From Saccharomycopsis malanga (lineage: Eukaryota; Ascomycota; Saccharomycetes; Ascoideales; Saccharomycopsidaceae): a stretch of 64,000 nucleotides of DNA. Below, piece after piece: positions 51,030-60,240 of the stretch. The translations under genes and the position numbers were made by a program. Each line of letters begins with the position of its first letter. Within the stretch, counting starts at the first letter, position 1. The DNA lies in NCBI GenBank assembly GCA_004014935.1, contig CP025323.1:2356001-2420000 (forward strand), written 5' to 3'. The notes below the pieces were generated by a model. The model saw only the letters and a program-made list of their open reading frames with translations. It searched no databases and was not told the origin of the DNA.

Positions 51030-51875
51030 CTATATGCCTTACTATTTCCAGGTGGCCAAGTTGGTTAGGCCATGCGCCACCCGAAATAGCGCAGAATAGT
51101 GCAGACTAGTGCAGAAAAATAAGTGTGGCGTTCCTCACTTGGGGTTTTGGTACTCGATTCGCGCTGTTGACGTTTTGGAGTAATTATCAAATGTTTTATT
51201 CAGTTAAATCTATACTATCCAGGGTATTCTAATTTGAAAAACGTACACCAAAGTTTTAAAATTTTCTACTTTATCATAGTACTATTTATAATAAACAATC
51301 TCAAGTTTTCGAATAAATATTTGATATAACGGAAAATTTCCAATTTTGACAAGAAGTTGATTCTGTTAAACCATATTCTAGAGTCTTTACAGCAAATCAA
51401 ACCATACAAAAATTGTAGTTCTATACTCTCCAAATCCTAGAGCATTATTCCATGTAACTTGGCATATTATTTGGTTTTTAAAATCTATTAAATAGTGAGA
51501 AAGTATCAGTTTGTCGAGAATAACACATAATATTTAAGAAATCGTGTTTTACACCTCTCAAAACATGTTTATTTATCGCTCGGCAACATCCTATAGGTTT
51601 ATATTGCTTTTTATATTATTTCAGCTTTTTTTAAGATTTGGATGAGGTTTTATTTCAAAGAAACGTGTATCCCAAAAGCTAAAAAAAGTATTTTTTATTA
51701 TGGTTCCTCAGAGGAACTTGTATTTGGTATTAATCATAAGATATTATCAAAATAGCATACTTCAACTTCCACTATACATTTAATAATTTATGAACTAGGT
51801 AAATCGAAATGTGCTTATTAATAAGCTTTATACTTAGGTTCAGGGGATGTCGCTTTGAAAAAACTCTTATGCCCA
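51030..51875 (+). mobile_element. family-B repeat, near full length
   Basis: Head at about 51047-51180 with TGGCCAAGTTGG, GCGCCACCCGAAATAGCGC, three 10-bp AGTGCAGAMT units, GTGTGGCGTTCCTCACTTGG and CTCGATTCGCGC. The far part includes CTTATTAATAAGC near 51815, a palindrome shared with other copies. Confidence 0.8.
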
Positions 51876-51884
51876 TTAACTTAT

Positions 51885-52075
51885 AATAATAATATCTTAT
51901 ATTTCAAGCCCAGTACATATCAGTTTCGTATATACGCGCCATGTCTAAGGGGACTTGGTAAAGCCCAATAGTGTCCATCATAATGTTCTCACCCGTGCTC
52001 CTGTTAGGTCTTTTTTCTCTTCTCCGAGAGCACGGACCACTGGGCCATTTGGCCCAGTGGTTGGCTTAAAATATA
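51885..52075 (-). mobile_element. family-A SINE-like repeat, short copy with perfect palindromic head
   Basis: On the reverse strand the head is CCACTGGGCCAAATGGCCCAGTGG (52060-52037): two 11-base arms, perfectly complementary, around a 2-base loop. The tail (CAAGCCCAGTACATATCAG, TTCGTATATACGCGCC) ends at an (ATA)n run near 51887. It resembles the copy at 50190 in lacking the middle section. Confidence 0.8.
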
Positions 52076-52243
52076 TGATATTATTATTATTATTATTATA
52101 TTCAGATGAATGTTTAACAGCGTAATAGAAGTGTAGTTCTAATCTTTTAATACAATGGATCGCAGATTACTCACAACTGCCAACGGTATGAAAAACTACA
52201 AAAAATACGAATATGGAAACTTATATTATAATACAGCAAAATT

Positions 52244-55200
52244 CTAGGCATCGACGTCGTCGTGGATGCAAGCAAAGGTATTGAGGAGCTCTTCCATTTC
52301 GGCAATGGCCGGCAGCATATCTTTGGCGTATAGTTTTCCGTGGTCGTCGAGGATTTTGTTGCCTAAAAGAACGAAATCGCGGCCTTGGAAAGTGAATGGG
52401 TTGTTATTAGTGAGGTAGTTGTTGTTGAAATCAAACAAACCCATAATTGAAGGAGACGTTTTGATTGGTGACGAGGACAGAGACTGATGAGAGGAAGAAC
52501 CCGCGGAAGAGGAAGATACAGATGAAAGTGAAAAGATTGAAGAATGGCGGGCATGAGAATTCATGGATGAAGAAATATTAGGTTTTGGAATATTGATCAG
52601 AGATTTACTATTAAGTTCGTGGTCTTCTTTTAAGAAACCTTTTTTTCTATGTTTGTCTAGTTTCAAGATGATTTCAAACTCGTTGATTTCCCTTGTGGAC
52701 AAGTTGACAAACACCGTTTTGCTGATAGACCTGCGGTCGTCAGTGTCGATGCCGTCGTTTATGAGATACGGAGTGTTGCAACATCTGTCTATATACTCGT
52801 TGTGGAACAAGTCCTGTTTCATAGCGTTGATGATCAGCTGTTTTAGGTGGTCATTTTTCTTTATTGTTTGGATGGTGAATTCCGGGATAAATTCTGGGGA
52901 AACACCGACCAAAGGCGGCAAATTGATTTCCGAACAAGGTGTTATTACTTTTCCATACTGGCCGGAATCAAAATATTTGTCCGACAACTTGGATTCACAC
53001 TCCAGCTCGGAATCTGAGTCTGTATACAAGTACGACTCTTTGTACTCGTCATTGAAAGAGAAAAAGCTGTCATACGGAACATTCACTGCGTTTTTCCCAG
53101 CATCAAAGCTTGTTTTGATACTGGTCTCGTTGATAATGTCTCTGATGTAATTCTTTCTGTACTTGTCGCCCTCTAGAACCACCAATCGTTTGTGTGGATT
53201 GGACGTGTCAAATGCCTTCAAAGAGGCTTGTGAGTTGGCCAAGGTGCTGTATTTGGCGGTGTTCATGCTCAAGATGGCAGTGGGTGTTCGTTTTATGAAA
53301 TCAACCTTTGCCAGAAGCTTGTTTTTACTGGAAGATGCCCGTATGCTTTTCTGGGTAAGATCGGCGACAGAAAGAGTTTTTACCAAGCGTTTCCTAGGCT
53401 CGAACTTGCCGTCGTCATTTTGGGCAAATGATGAACTTCTAGACGTGTTGATCATGCCTCTGGAGGTGACCGATGACGTGATGTTGTTGTTGGAGCTGAT
53501 AGAGCTGCTTCTGATGAAGGACGGCTCCATCTCGGACATGCTTTTGTACGAGGACGCCTCGGACTGGGACGAATACACGCTTACAGAGTCGTACGTAGAG
53601 GCGTAGGCCACGGGGATCGATTTGGGAGACGACAACTGAAGACCGCCTCTGTTTTTGGAGAGGATCGGCGACGGAGGCATCACGTTCTGGACCATGTAGG
53701 GTGTCTGGGGCCGGGAGTTGGATCTGGACGACGAGTTTGTGCGGGAATCGCTGCCCAACTGCTTTATATCTATTGCAGACAAGTCTAGGGTAGGTAGTTT
53801 TGCACGAGTGGTTGTGGATCTTGTTTCTATGGAGTCGAGACTGCTGTCCGGTGGAGAAGCGGTCCGGGGGGTCTCTAAAGAAGTTCGAGGGTTGGCCGAC
53901 GAGAATTTAGATGCCGCAGGACTGGGTCCGGACTCGGGAATGGGTTCGCTAATGTTCAGAATGCTACGTCTACTAATCAAAGGTTTGCATTTTGCAGTTT
54001 TGACTTTCATAGCAATGGAGTCTTTCGATTTATTGAAATCCAACTCGGACAAGATGCTGTACTTGAAGACTACGTCCGGTAGGAAGCAGCTGACAATGTA
54101 CATGAGGCTGTTGATGACGACGTCGCTCAGAGCGGTGAAAACGACGCGGACGATCTGGTTTTTCTTGTTGGCAGGCTTGGAGTCGACCAACAGGGCGCGG
54201 AGAGGATACAAGACGGAGAGGAGGGTCGGGAGGAAGCGTGGTTCGGCCGTAGAGTCCTGGATGGTGAGCCAGTGACGTAATTCCTTGCAGAACAGCAAAA
54301 ACAAGACGTTTTTCTTGCTTGCAGGCGCTGGTTTTGGCGGCGCCATGCTGAGTTTGAGTAGTTTCTCGACGCTGGTGATTCCAGTCACCATTCGCGGGGT
54401 ATTGAGAAAGATGTTAATCCGATGGTAGTAATTGAGAAAGACGTTTTCGCTTTCAAAGTTGTGCTGGAGGAGAAACTTGCTAAAGTGTATTTTGTTCCGC
54501 TGGACGTTGTCCACCTTGAAAAACTTGAACTTTGTTTTCGCGGCGTGTCTGTTCTTGGCAAGAAGGTCAAAGTAGCCGTCGCCGTCCTTGTTTTTGGGCG
54601 ACCCGAGGAACAGGACCATCGACGAAAGCGACGCGGACCTGCTTGGCTCCACCTGGAGCGCATAGTACTTCTTCAAGTACTTGAGGGCCAAGTCCTGGAT
54701 CTCGTACAACCACTTGTCAAACTCGTGACAGTTGGCCCCTACAGTTTGCGTCCATTCTACATATCTAAACGGTAGCATTATACATATTCCAATGGGGGTG
54801 TTGTTCTTGGAGCTGAAGTCATGGTCGATTTTGGTGGCGGGCTCTGCAGTCCAGTCACGAGGACTGGCGTCCGAGACGGTGGCCGAGACGGTGTCCGAGA
54901 CGGCGTTGGACACGTCTTTTGCAGCCGCATTGCTTGGCCCTGCCTTGACTCCTAGCAACGTGTCCTCGAAATTGGCGTCGAAATGATACGTCCGGACCAC
55001 CAAGGTTTTGTTCTTCAACCGGCGCGGCAAATCCCTCGGCTCGCAATGGATCCGCGAAAACTGCTTACACTCGCCCTGGAAACTCGACCCAAACAAATAC
55101 TGCGCAATCTGCTTGACCTCCCTCGGGTCGCACAGATGCTCTGCGCCCCGCGGCCCTTTGGCCTGCTTGCTGCGCTCCAAGTCCGAGTCGTACAAGACAT

Positions 55201-55438
55201 AGTACCGGTCGGTCGAAAGAAGATTGCCCGTGTCCTCCAATACGAGGATCCGGAACTCGCTACGGTCAAACTTGAAATGCGCAATGTCCGCTGTCCCGTA
55301 CAACGGCATGTTGCTCACCTTCTGCCCTACAATGCCCTCGGAATCCGTGTTCGTGAGCGAAAGCGGCGATGTCGTGTACAATGACGGCATCTCTATTGGT
55401 GATGACGACACCCCTTTGTTGAAAAGACTCGCCAACAT
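52244..55438 (-). CDS. LST4: Lst4, FNIP-family partner of Lst7
   Basis: Fungal folliculin-interacting-protein homologue. In yeast Lst4-Lst7 acts as a GAP for Gtr2 at the vacuole in TORC1 signalling, and Lst4 is needed for Gap1 permease sorting. The 1064-residue protein has the N-terminal DENN/longin-type start (FKFDRSEFRILVLEDTGNL), a conserved IGICIMLPF and VLFLGSPKNKDGDGYF region, RRLVVLEGDKYRKNYIRDIINE-like basic core in the second half, and the C-terminal FVLLGNKILDDHGKLYAKDMLPAI. Long Ser-rich stretches lie between (about 480-720 and 965-1010). S. cerevisiae Lst4 is about 830 residues. The ATG at 55438 is clear. Family assignment rests on overall pattern. Confidence 0.75.
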   Translation of the reverse strand: MLASLFNKGVSSSPIEMPSLYTTSPLSLTNTDSEGIVGQKVSNMPLYGTADIAHFKFDRSEFRILVLEDTGNLLSTDRYYVLYDSDLERSKQAKGPRGAEHLCDPREVKQIAQYLFGSSFQGECKQFSRIHCEPRDLPRRLKNKTLVVRTYHFDANFEDTLLGVKAGPSNAAAKDVSNAVSDTVSATVSDASPRDWTAEPATKIDHDFSSKNNTPIGICIMLPFRYVEWTQTVGANCHEFDKWLYEIQDLALKYLKKYYALQVEPSRSASLSSMVLFLGSPKNKDGDGYFDLLAKNRHAAKTKFKFFKVDNVQRNKIHFSKFLLQHNFESENVFLNYYHRINIFLNTPRMVTGITSVEKLLKLSMAPPKPAPASKKNVLFLLFCKELRHWLTIQDSTAEPRFLPTLLSVLYPLRALLVDSKPANKKNQIVRVVFTALSDVVINSLMYIVSCFLPDVVFKYSILSELDFNKSKDSIAMKVKTAKCKPLISRRSILNISEPIPESGPSPAASKFSSANPRTSLETPRTASPPDSSLDSIETRSTTTRAKLPTLDLSAIDIKQLGSDSRTNSSSRSNSRPQTPYMVQNVMPPSPILSKNRGGLQLSSPKSIPVAYASTYDSVSVYSSQSEASSYKSMSEMEPSFIRSSSISSNNNITSSVTSRGMINTSRSSSFAQNDDGKFEPRKRLVKTLSVADLTQKSIRASSSKNKLLAKVDFIKRTPTAILSMNTAKYSTLANSQASLKAFDTSNPHKRLVVLEGDKYRKNYIRDIINETSIKTSFDAGKNAVNVPYDSFFSFNDEYKESYLYTDSDSELECESKLSDKYFDSGQYGKVITPCSEINLPPLVGVSPEFIPEFTIQTIKKNDHLKQLIINAMKQDLFHNEYIDRCCNTPYLINDGIDTDDRRSISKTVFVNLSTREINEFEIILKLDKHRKKGFLKEDHELNSKSLINIPKPNISSSMNSHARHSSIFSLSSVSSSSAGSSSHQSLSSSPIKTSPSIMGLFDFNNNYLTNNNPFTFQGRDFVLLGNKILDDHGKLYAKDMLPAIAEMEELLNTFACIHDDVDA

Positions 55439-55701
55439 GTTGTCGCCCTATAATTTTCTCTATTACTTGACGATCCAGCTTGCCATGCCAATGCCGTCGC
55501 CTTAAACACTCTGTTGCACAATATATAAGTTGGAAATCTCGTCCACTCTCTGAATACTATTAAAGACCTCATCATTAGAAAAGAGAATATTACAAACTTT
55601 TCCACCGCCAATCATCGATAAGGTCACGTGCTACCTCGCTTACAGTGAGTGTATGTGGGGTTATGCAGGAGTATGTGTTTATCAGGCTATTTATGTATGT
55701 A

Positions 55702-56937
55702 TCAGTTACGTCTCACCTCGTAGTGGAAGCAGATCTGGCTTTCAGAGCTGGAGGTTTTAGGGTTGGTATGAGGTTTTAGATGGGCATCTTGAGGGCTTTT
55801 GAGTGAGGTGGTTGAGTAGATGCTGATTCTTGTTTCTTTGTTTTCGGTTTCTGTAATATTTTTTTCCTGGTCGTATTCAAATAAACTGTCGTAGATGTTG
55901 GAGTCCGTGAACATGAGGTCTTCGTTATTAGGCAGACGCAGTTGGGTGGCTCTAAATGGTAGCCGGCAGGCTTCTTCGTAAGCTTTGTCTCGTTTCTCCT
56001 GCTTGAACTGCTCATACTTGTCAACAAAAAAACCCAAGCCAACTAGTCGGAACACTTTCTTGTACAAAGGAAGCATGTCTGTTCCCAACCCTATAAGAAT
56101 AAAGGCCAAGAAACTCACACCCACAAACACCCAGCGCGAGTAGAATGGCAGCGAGTGGTCCATGTAGAGAATGATGTCCCAGTACACCTTGGAGTGAATC
56201 CTTGAAATCGTAGGGGATCATGATCTTGTAGTTGGCTACAATGTAAAGCACAGTCACAGGAATCTCAATCACCATAGTAGATATACAGAAGGCCAAGGTT
56301 CTCCGGATTCTCTCCACACTCATTCCCGAGTTGGAGCATCGTACCAAGTCTGGCGTGTCCACCCGTTTCTTGATATAGTTGCAGACTATCATCACACAGA
56401 CAATGATGGTCGCCAAGGACCAAGAAAGAGGGAAAAACGAGAAGACAAAAGCATTGAGCCAGGTGAGCAGCATAGACCGAAGTGCAGCCGTCAAATCGAA
56501 CAATGGCATATCTTCGCAGTAACAAAAAGTATTCCAAGCTTAGTACAATCAAGGGCGAAATCCAAGAAACGGCACCAAACACAATGTTCTTCTTCCATAA
56601 CGGCCAGAAAACAAAGCTTTTGGCGTTGATAACAGTGTAGGCCCGGAATGCCAACCCGAATATAGCACACACTAGACCGGTGATCGTGGCATCGTTGAGA
56701 TAGATCATGACATCGCAATATCCTTTACCATTCCAGGCATTGGCAAACCCAGGCCCGCCCCACACTGCACTGCACTGCACTGTTTATGATGCTTTCGATG
56801 CGCTGGACTATAAGCCAGAAATATAGAGACAAGGCAGGAATGTCATAGTACCCCACAGTGAAAAATATGATTGGAACAAACTGAAGAGCAATCAATATGG
56901 ACGATAGCGATATTAAAAGTGCTTGTAAGTTGGCCAT
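55702..56937 (-). pseudogene. STE3: a-factor-type pheromone receptor Ste3, frame broken in three places
   Basis: GPCR that binds the lipid-modified mating pheromone. The seven-helix sequence is recognisable but lies in three frames. Frame 1 runs from 56937 to about 56770 (MANLQALLIS...IESIINSAV). Frame 2 runs to about 56462 (WNGKGYCDVMIYL, LLRRYAIVRFDGC). Frame 3 runs to about 56190 (WLNAFVFSFF, DLVRCSNSGMS). Frame 1 again runs to 55702 (YWDIILYMDHSLPFYSRW, GLGTDMLPLYKKVFRL, then a cytosolic tail). Each break behaves as +1. The first is at four tandem CAGTG units (56782-56763), where two units would keep the frame. No in-frame stop interrupts the segments. It is a recent pseudogene or a set of sequence errors; introns are unlikely because no splice sites fit. 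Confidence 0.85.
56763..56782. repeat. pentanucleotide repeat (CACTG)4 inside STE3
   Basis: Four perfect tandem CACTG units (CAGTG on the coding strand). They cover the junction where the receptor changes frame. Two extra units, ten bases, explain the +1 shift and the doubled Ser-Ala-Val. Confidence 0.9.
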
Positions 56938-57882
56938 AGCTTGATTTACTGTGCCCAGGATATAGTACGTTGCTACAAAACCAAATACTACTTGATATTC
57001 TGACTTTTACCAGATATTATATAAGATCACTTCAAACTCTGCACATCCTTCAATATGCAGGTGCAGATGTGGTTTTACAACACATCTACCAGAAGAGGTC
57101 TATTTATTAATAGCCTTGAGGATTTCGAATCAATTGATGCAAAGAATCCATGATGAACCTTGAAAAGTTGATATCCGGTTGCTCGCACATTGCCTTTGAC
57201 TTACCGATTGGGTAATTCATGTTAACCCAAAACGGCCTCCAAAGAGCATTTGACGGCTGCTATCCAGGATATTGGGGCGTCTTTTTACGAGATACTCGTC
57301 ACTTTTCCGTTGAGGTATGAGTGTTGAGATTGGGGGTTGGTAGTTCAATTTTACCATTGGGAGTTGGTTGGTAGAAGATAATAAAATGTTGTTCTCAAGT
57401 AAACTAAAAATGTACATTTCTAGACCGTAAAAACTAGGCCGTAAAAACTAGATCGTAAAAACTAGGCCGTAAAAACCCATGTCAAGACAAAGACACTAAG
57501 GAAAACATCATAAAACTAATCCAAAACTAAAATCAATCGAAGGATACAGAAACGAAAAGTGTAAAGCCCAAAGAGTATGAAAAAATCAGGACAATAAAAT
57601 AAAATCGAAATAAATCAGGACCAAAAGAGACTATAAACGATCAATTTTGATAAAAAATCAATTCATTAAATTAATATTGACGATAATTGAAAAGGGAATC
57701 GAACCTGTCAATTGCAAAAATCAACAAGTCAACTTGGACATGAGTATATTTATCTTTCATACTAAAAAAGCGGCCTATCGGTAAAAATTAGTTATGAAAA
57801 AAACCCTTACGCTTTCCTATATCCTGAAACAACTTAATCTTCCATATTACATTGTGATAGTGAATAACAGACATCAGCAATA
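56938..57882. other. spacer between divergent STE3 and ISY1
   Basis: No gene seen; a 66-codon reverse frame at 57217-57417 lacks support. It contains a 14-bp tandem repeat (57425-57478) and, near 57692, GGAATCGAACC, a lone B-box-like string without an A box or a tRNA fold. Confidence 0.5.
57425..57478. repeat. 14-bp tandem repeat, four units
   Basis: GTAAAAACTAGGCC, GTAAAAACTAGATC, GTAAAAACTAGGCC and GTAAAAACCC follow one another. The role is unknown. Confidence 0.8.
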
Positions 57883-58785
57883 ATGTCCCGCAATAAGGAG
57901 AAGGCACAGTCTCTACTCAACCAGCTCCATGAGAAAAGGGCGATGGATCTCGGATACGTGAACATCAACAAGTTGCGAAGACCACGAAATGTTTCTAGGG
58001 TAAACGATTTACAGACAGCGGAGAAATGGCGGGCACAGGTGAATGGGGAGATCAACTCGAAGGTAACAAGACTCTATGACGAAATGATCTCTGAGTATCA
58101 GATACGTGATTTGAATGATGAGGTAAATAAGCTATTTCGCGAAAAGACTGCTTGGGAATACCGTATAAAAGAGTTGGGTGGGCCCAACTATTTGAAGTTT
58201 TCTGGACAAGGGGCCAAAAACGAGTTCAATGTAGGCAATTATCGATATTTTGGAAGAGCTAAAGAGTTGAAGGAGGTCAAACAATTGATGGAAATCAAAG
58301 CACAGGAAGCAAAAGCGGCAACGCGGAGTGAAACTTCTGAAATGGAGCTTTTCAATAAGAAAACAGTGTATGAAAAGTTAAACACAATTGGAGCTGATTA
58401 TTATGGTTTCTATGATGATACCGATGGTCAAGATGCTATTGTAGAAGATGTAGATGAAGATGCATTGGAAATTCTTGGCCAAAATTATGTTTTGAATAAT
58501 TCTAAACATGCCATAATGAAAGATCATTCGTTGAAGGTTAATGACAGTTTACCCCAAGACCATACAGCTCATTCTGACACCTTGTACGACGCTGAAACAG
58601 CTCTTTCCACTCAGTTGCTACAGAATTATAGCCAAACTCTACAAAATAGCACGTTTGAAGAGCCAAGCGAATTTTTGAAAGCAGTCAGTAGCCTGAACTT
58701 GTCCAGCGTGCCCTCAATTACTGACACTGAAAAGTTTTTGGTTGACAGAAAGCGGCAGATCATGTTGGAAAGTTTGGGTCTTTGA
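57883..58785 (+). CDS. ISY1: pre-mRNA splicing factor Isy1
   Basis: Component of the NineTeen complex in the spliceosome, acting around the first catalytic step. The 300-residue protein has the conserved N-terminal Isy1 domain: MSRNKEKAQSLLNQLHEKR (in the family SRNxEKAQSxLxRF), KLRRPRNVSRVNDLQTAEKW, RDLNDEVNKLFREKTAWEYR and IKELGGPNY. The second half has ADYYGFYDD, matching the family pattern YYG.RDEDDG. The C-terminus is poorly conserved. The length exceeds S. cerevisiae Isy1 (235 residues) but is near that of other fungi. Confidence 0.94.
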   Translation: MSRNKEKAQSLLNQLHEKRAMDLGYVNINKLRRPRNVSRVNDLQTAEKWRAQVNGEINSKVTRLYDEMISEYQIRDLNDEVNKLFREKTAWEYRIKELGGPNYLKFSGQGAKNEFNVGNYRYFGRAKELKEVKQLMEIKAQEAKAATRSETSEMELFNKKTVYEKLNTIGADYYGFYDDTDGQDAIVEDVDEDALEILGQNYVLNNSKHAIMKDHSLKVNDSLPQDHTAHSDTLYDAETALSTQLLQNYSQTLQNSTFEEPSEFLKAVSSLNLSSVPSITDTEKFLVDRKRQIMLESLGL

Positions 58786-60240
58786 AAAGGGAGGAAATGT
58801 ATATTTTGAAATATATGAGCACAATACTGTTTGGTATTCAAATGGGGATGATCTTTGTTGCAAAATTGCTGTAAAAGTAGGTTAATGGTTCTACAGAAAT
58901 ACGTTTATTACCTATTTGTTAGCAGTGTAATGCCATAGTGTGTATGTTTAGAGCTGATATTCACTGCCAAATAAATGAATCAGCAATATCTCTCGAATAA
59001 GTATTTTTTTCTCTTGAAACTAAGATTGCAATTCTGTCTGAGCCGTTCTTCTTTTGTTTCGCAGCACAACCTTTTAACGTGGTAACTTACTGATTGAGAA
59101 TTAGGGTGTGACAACTCAGGAAATATTTTAATGAAAAGTGGGTTCATTTGGGCCAACCAGGCAACGGTCCCGACTGGCAATCAATGGTGGAATAGGTTCT
59201 AATGAAAACTCAGATGAGAGTTACCAGATGATAGGGAATTGCAAAAGACAAATAATTTTACATTATTTGTAGCCAAGCAAACAAGAACATGATGCTTATG
59301 TTAGATCATCATTATTGAGAGTGTGGTTGTGCAAGGTTTCAATGAGTGTTCTTACATAATTTGTTTTGATAGAAATGATGCTATCATTATGCTAAGTGGT
59401 CCAGTCTAGGTTTCTCAGAGTGGTCTTTTAATAAATAAGGGAATTCATATACTAGTGTATCAAGGGCTACAAATCCTCTAGATTTGCCTACTAGGCCTAT
59501 TCTAAGCTTCAAAGCTAGTCTTTTGAAAGCACTTTCAAAATGTTTTTTAGTACCCGTTTGGCAGTTAAGCTATTCTTTCCCCGAAGTAATTTGATTACAC
59601 GTCTAGCAAACCACCAAGTTAGATCCATTGATAAAAGAGATGTTTTACACATAGTCAAACTGGCGTATAACAATGCTGTATTGGAAATGGTATTTTGATT
59701 TGCCTTTTAAGGAAATGTTGGTCAGGTTGATAGATTTTGGGTTTCTCATGCTGATATAGGTATACTATGTATAATTAAAGATTATATCAATCTAGAGAAC
59801 GCCTCACGCTCATAAAATGATTTTAGATTTTTCCCCTACGATATAAAAATAGTTTTCAATAGTTGAACTTTGAAGATAATAGTCCATTCCAGTGGCTACA
59901 GGCAGGATCTAAATTTCCAGAGGTTTTAGCTCTATTTCCACTTTTAATTTGGACTTTTTCTATTCCTTTATATACAGTCAGTTATGTTTTTACGATTGCT
60001 TAATACAAAACCATCTTAAAATTACATTAACAAAAAGTACACGTCTTTCGACAAAACTATTGGATTTACAAATGATATCTAAACGCCGTAGAAACTTGAA
60101 AACTAAAAATATCTATAATAAAACTGACACACTCGCCTTTGCCAAGGCTAAAGTAATCATAATTTGATTGCACTCACCTTTTCCAAGGCTAATCATAATT
60201 TAATTGCACTCACCTTTTCCAAGACCAATCATAATCTGAG
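58786..60240. other. intergenic region between convergent ISY1 and SSY1, no gene seen
   Basis: Short openings of about 50 codons around 59430-59700 are present on both strands, but none resembles a known protein. The stretch 59930-60015 matches the third, older dispersed repeat. Three near-repeats of a CTCACCTTTTCCAAGGC/ACC-AATCATAAT string lie at 60135-60235. Confidence 0.45.

Noticed and set aside
57690-57705. lone B-box-like GGAATCGAACC string
   Set aside because: No A box at the right distance and no cloverleaf; not a tRNA.
59430-59700. coding-like openings on both strands after ISY1
   Set aside because: Openings of about 50 codons on each strand with stops soon after; no family could be recognised, so no gene or pseudogene is called.
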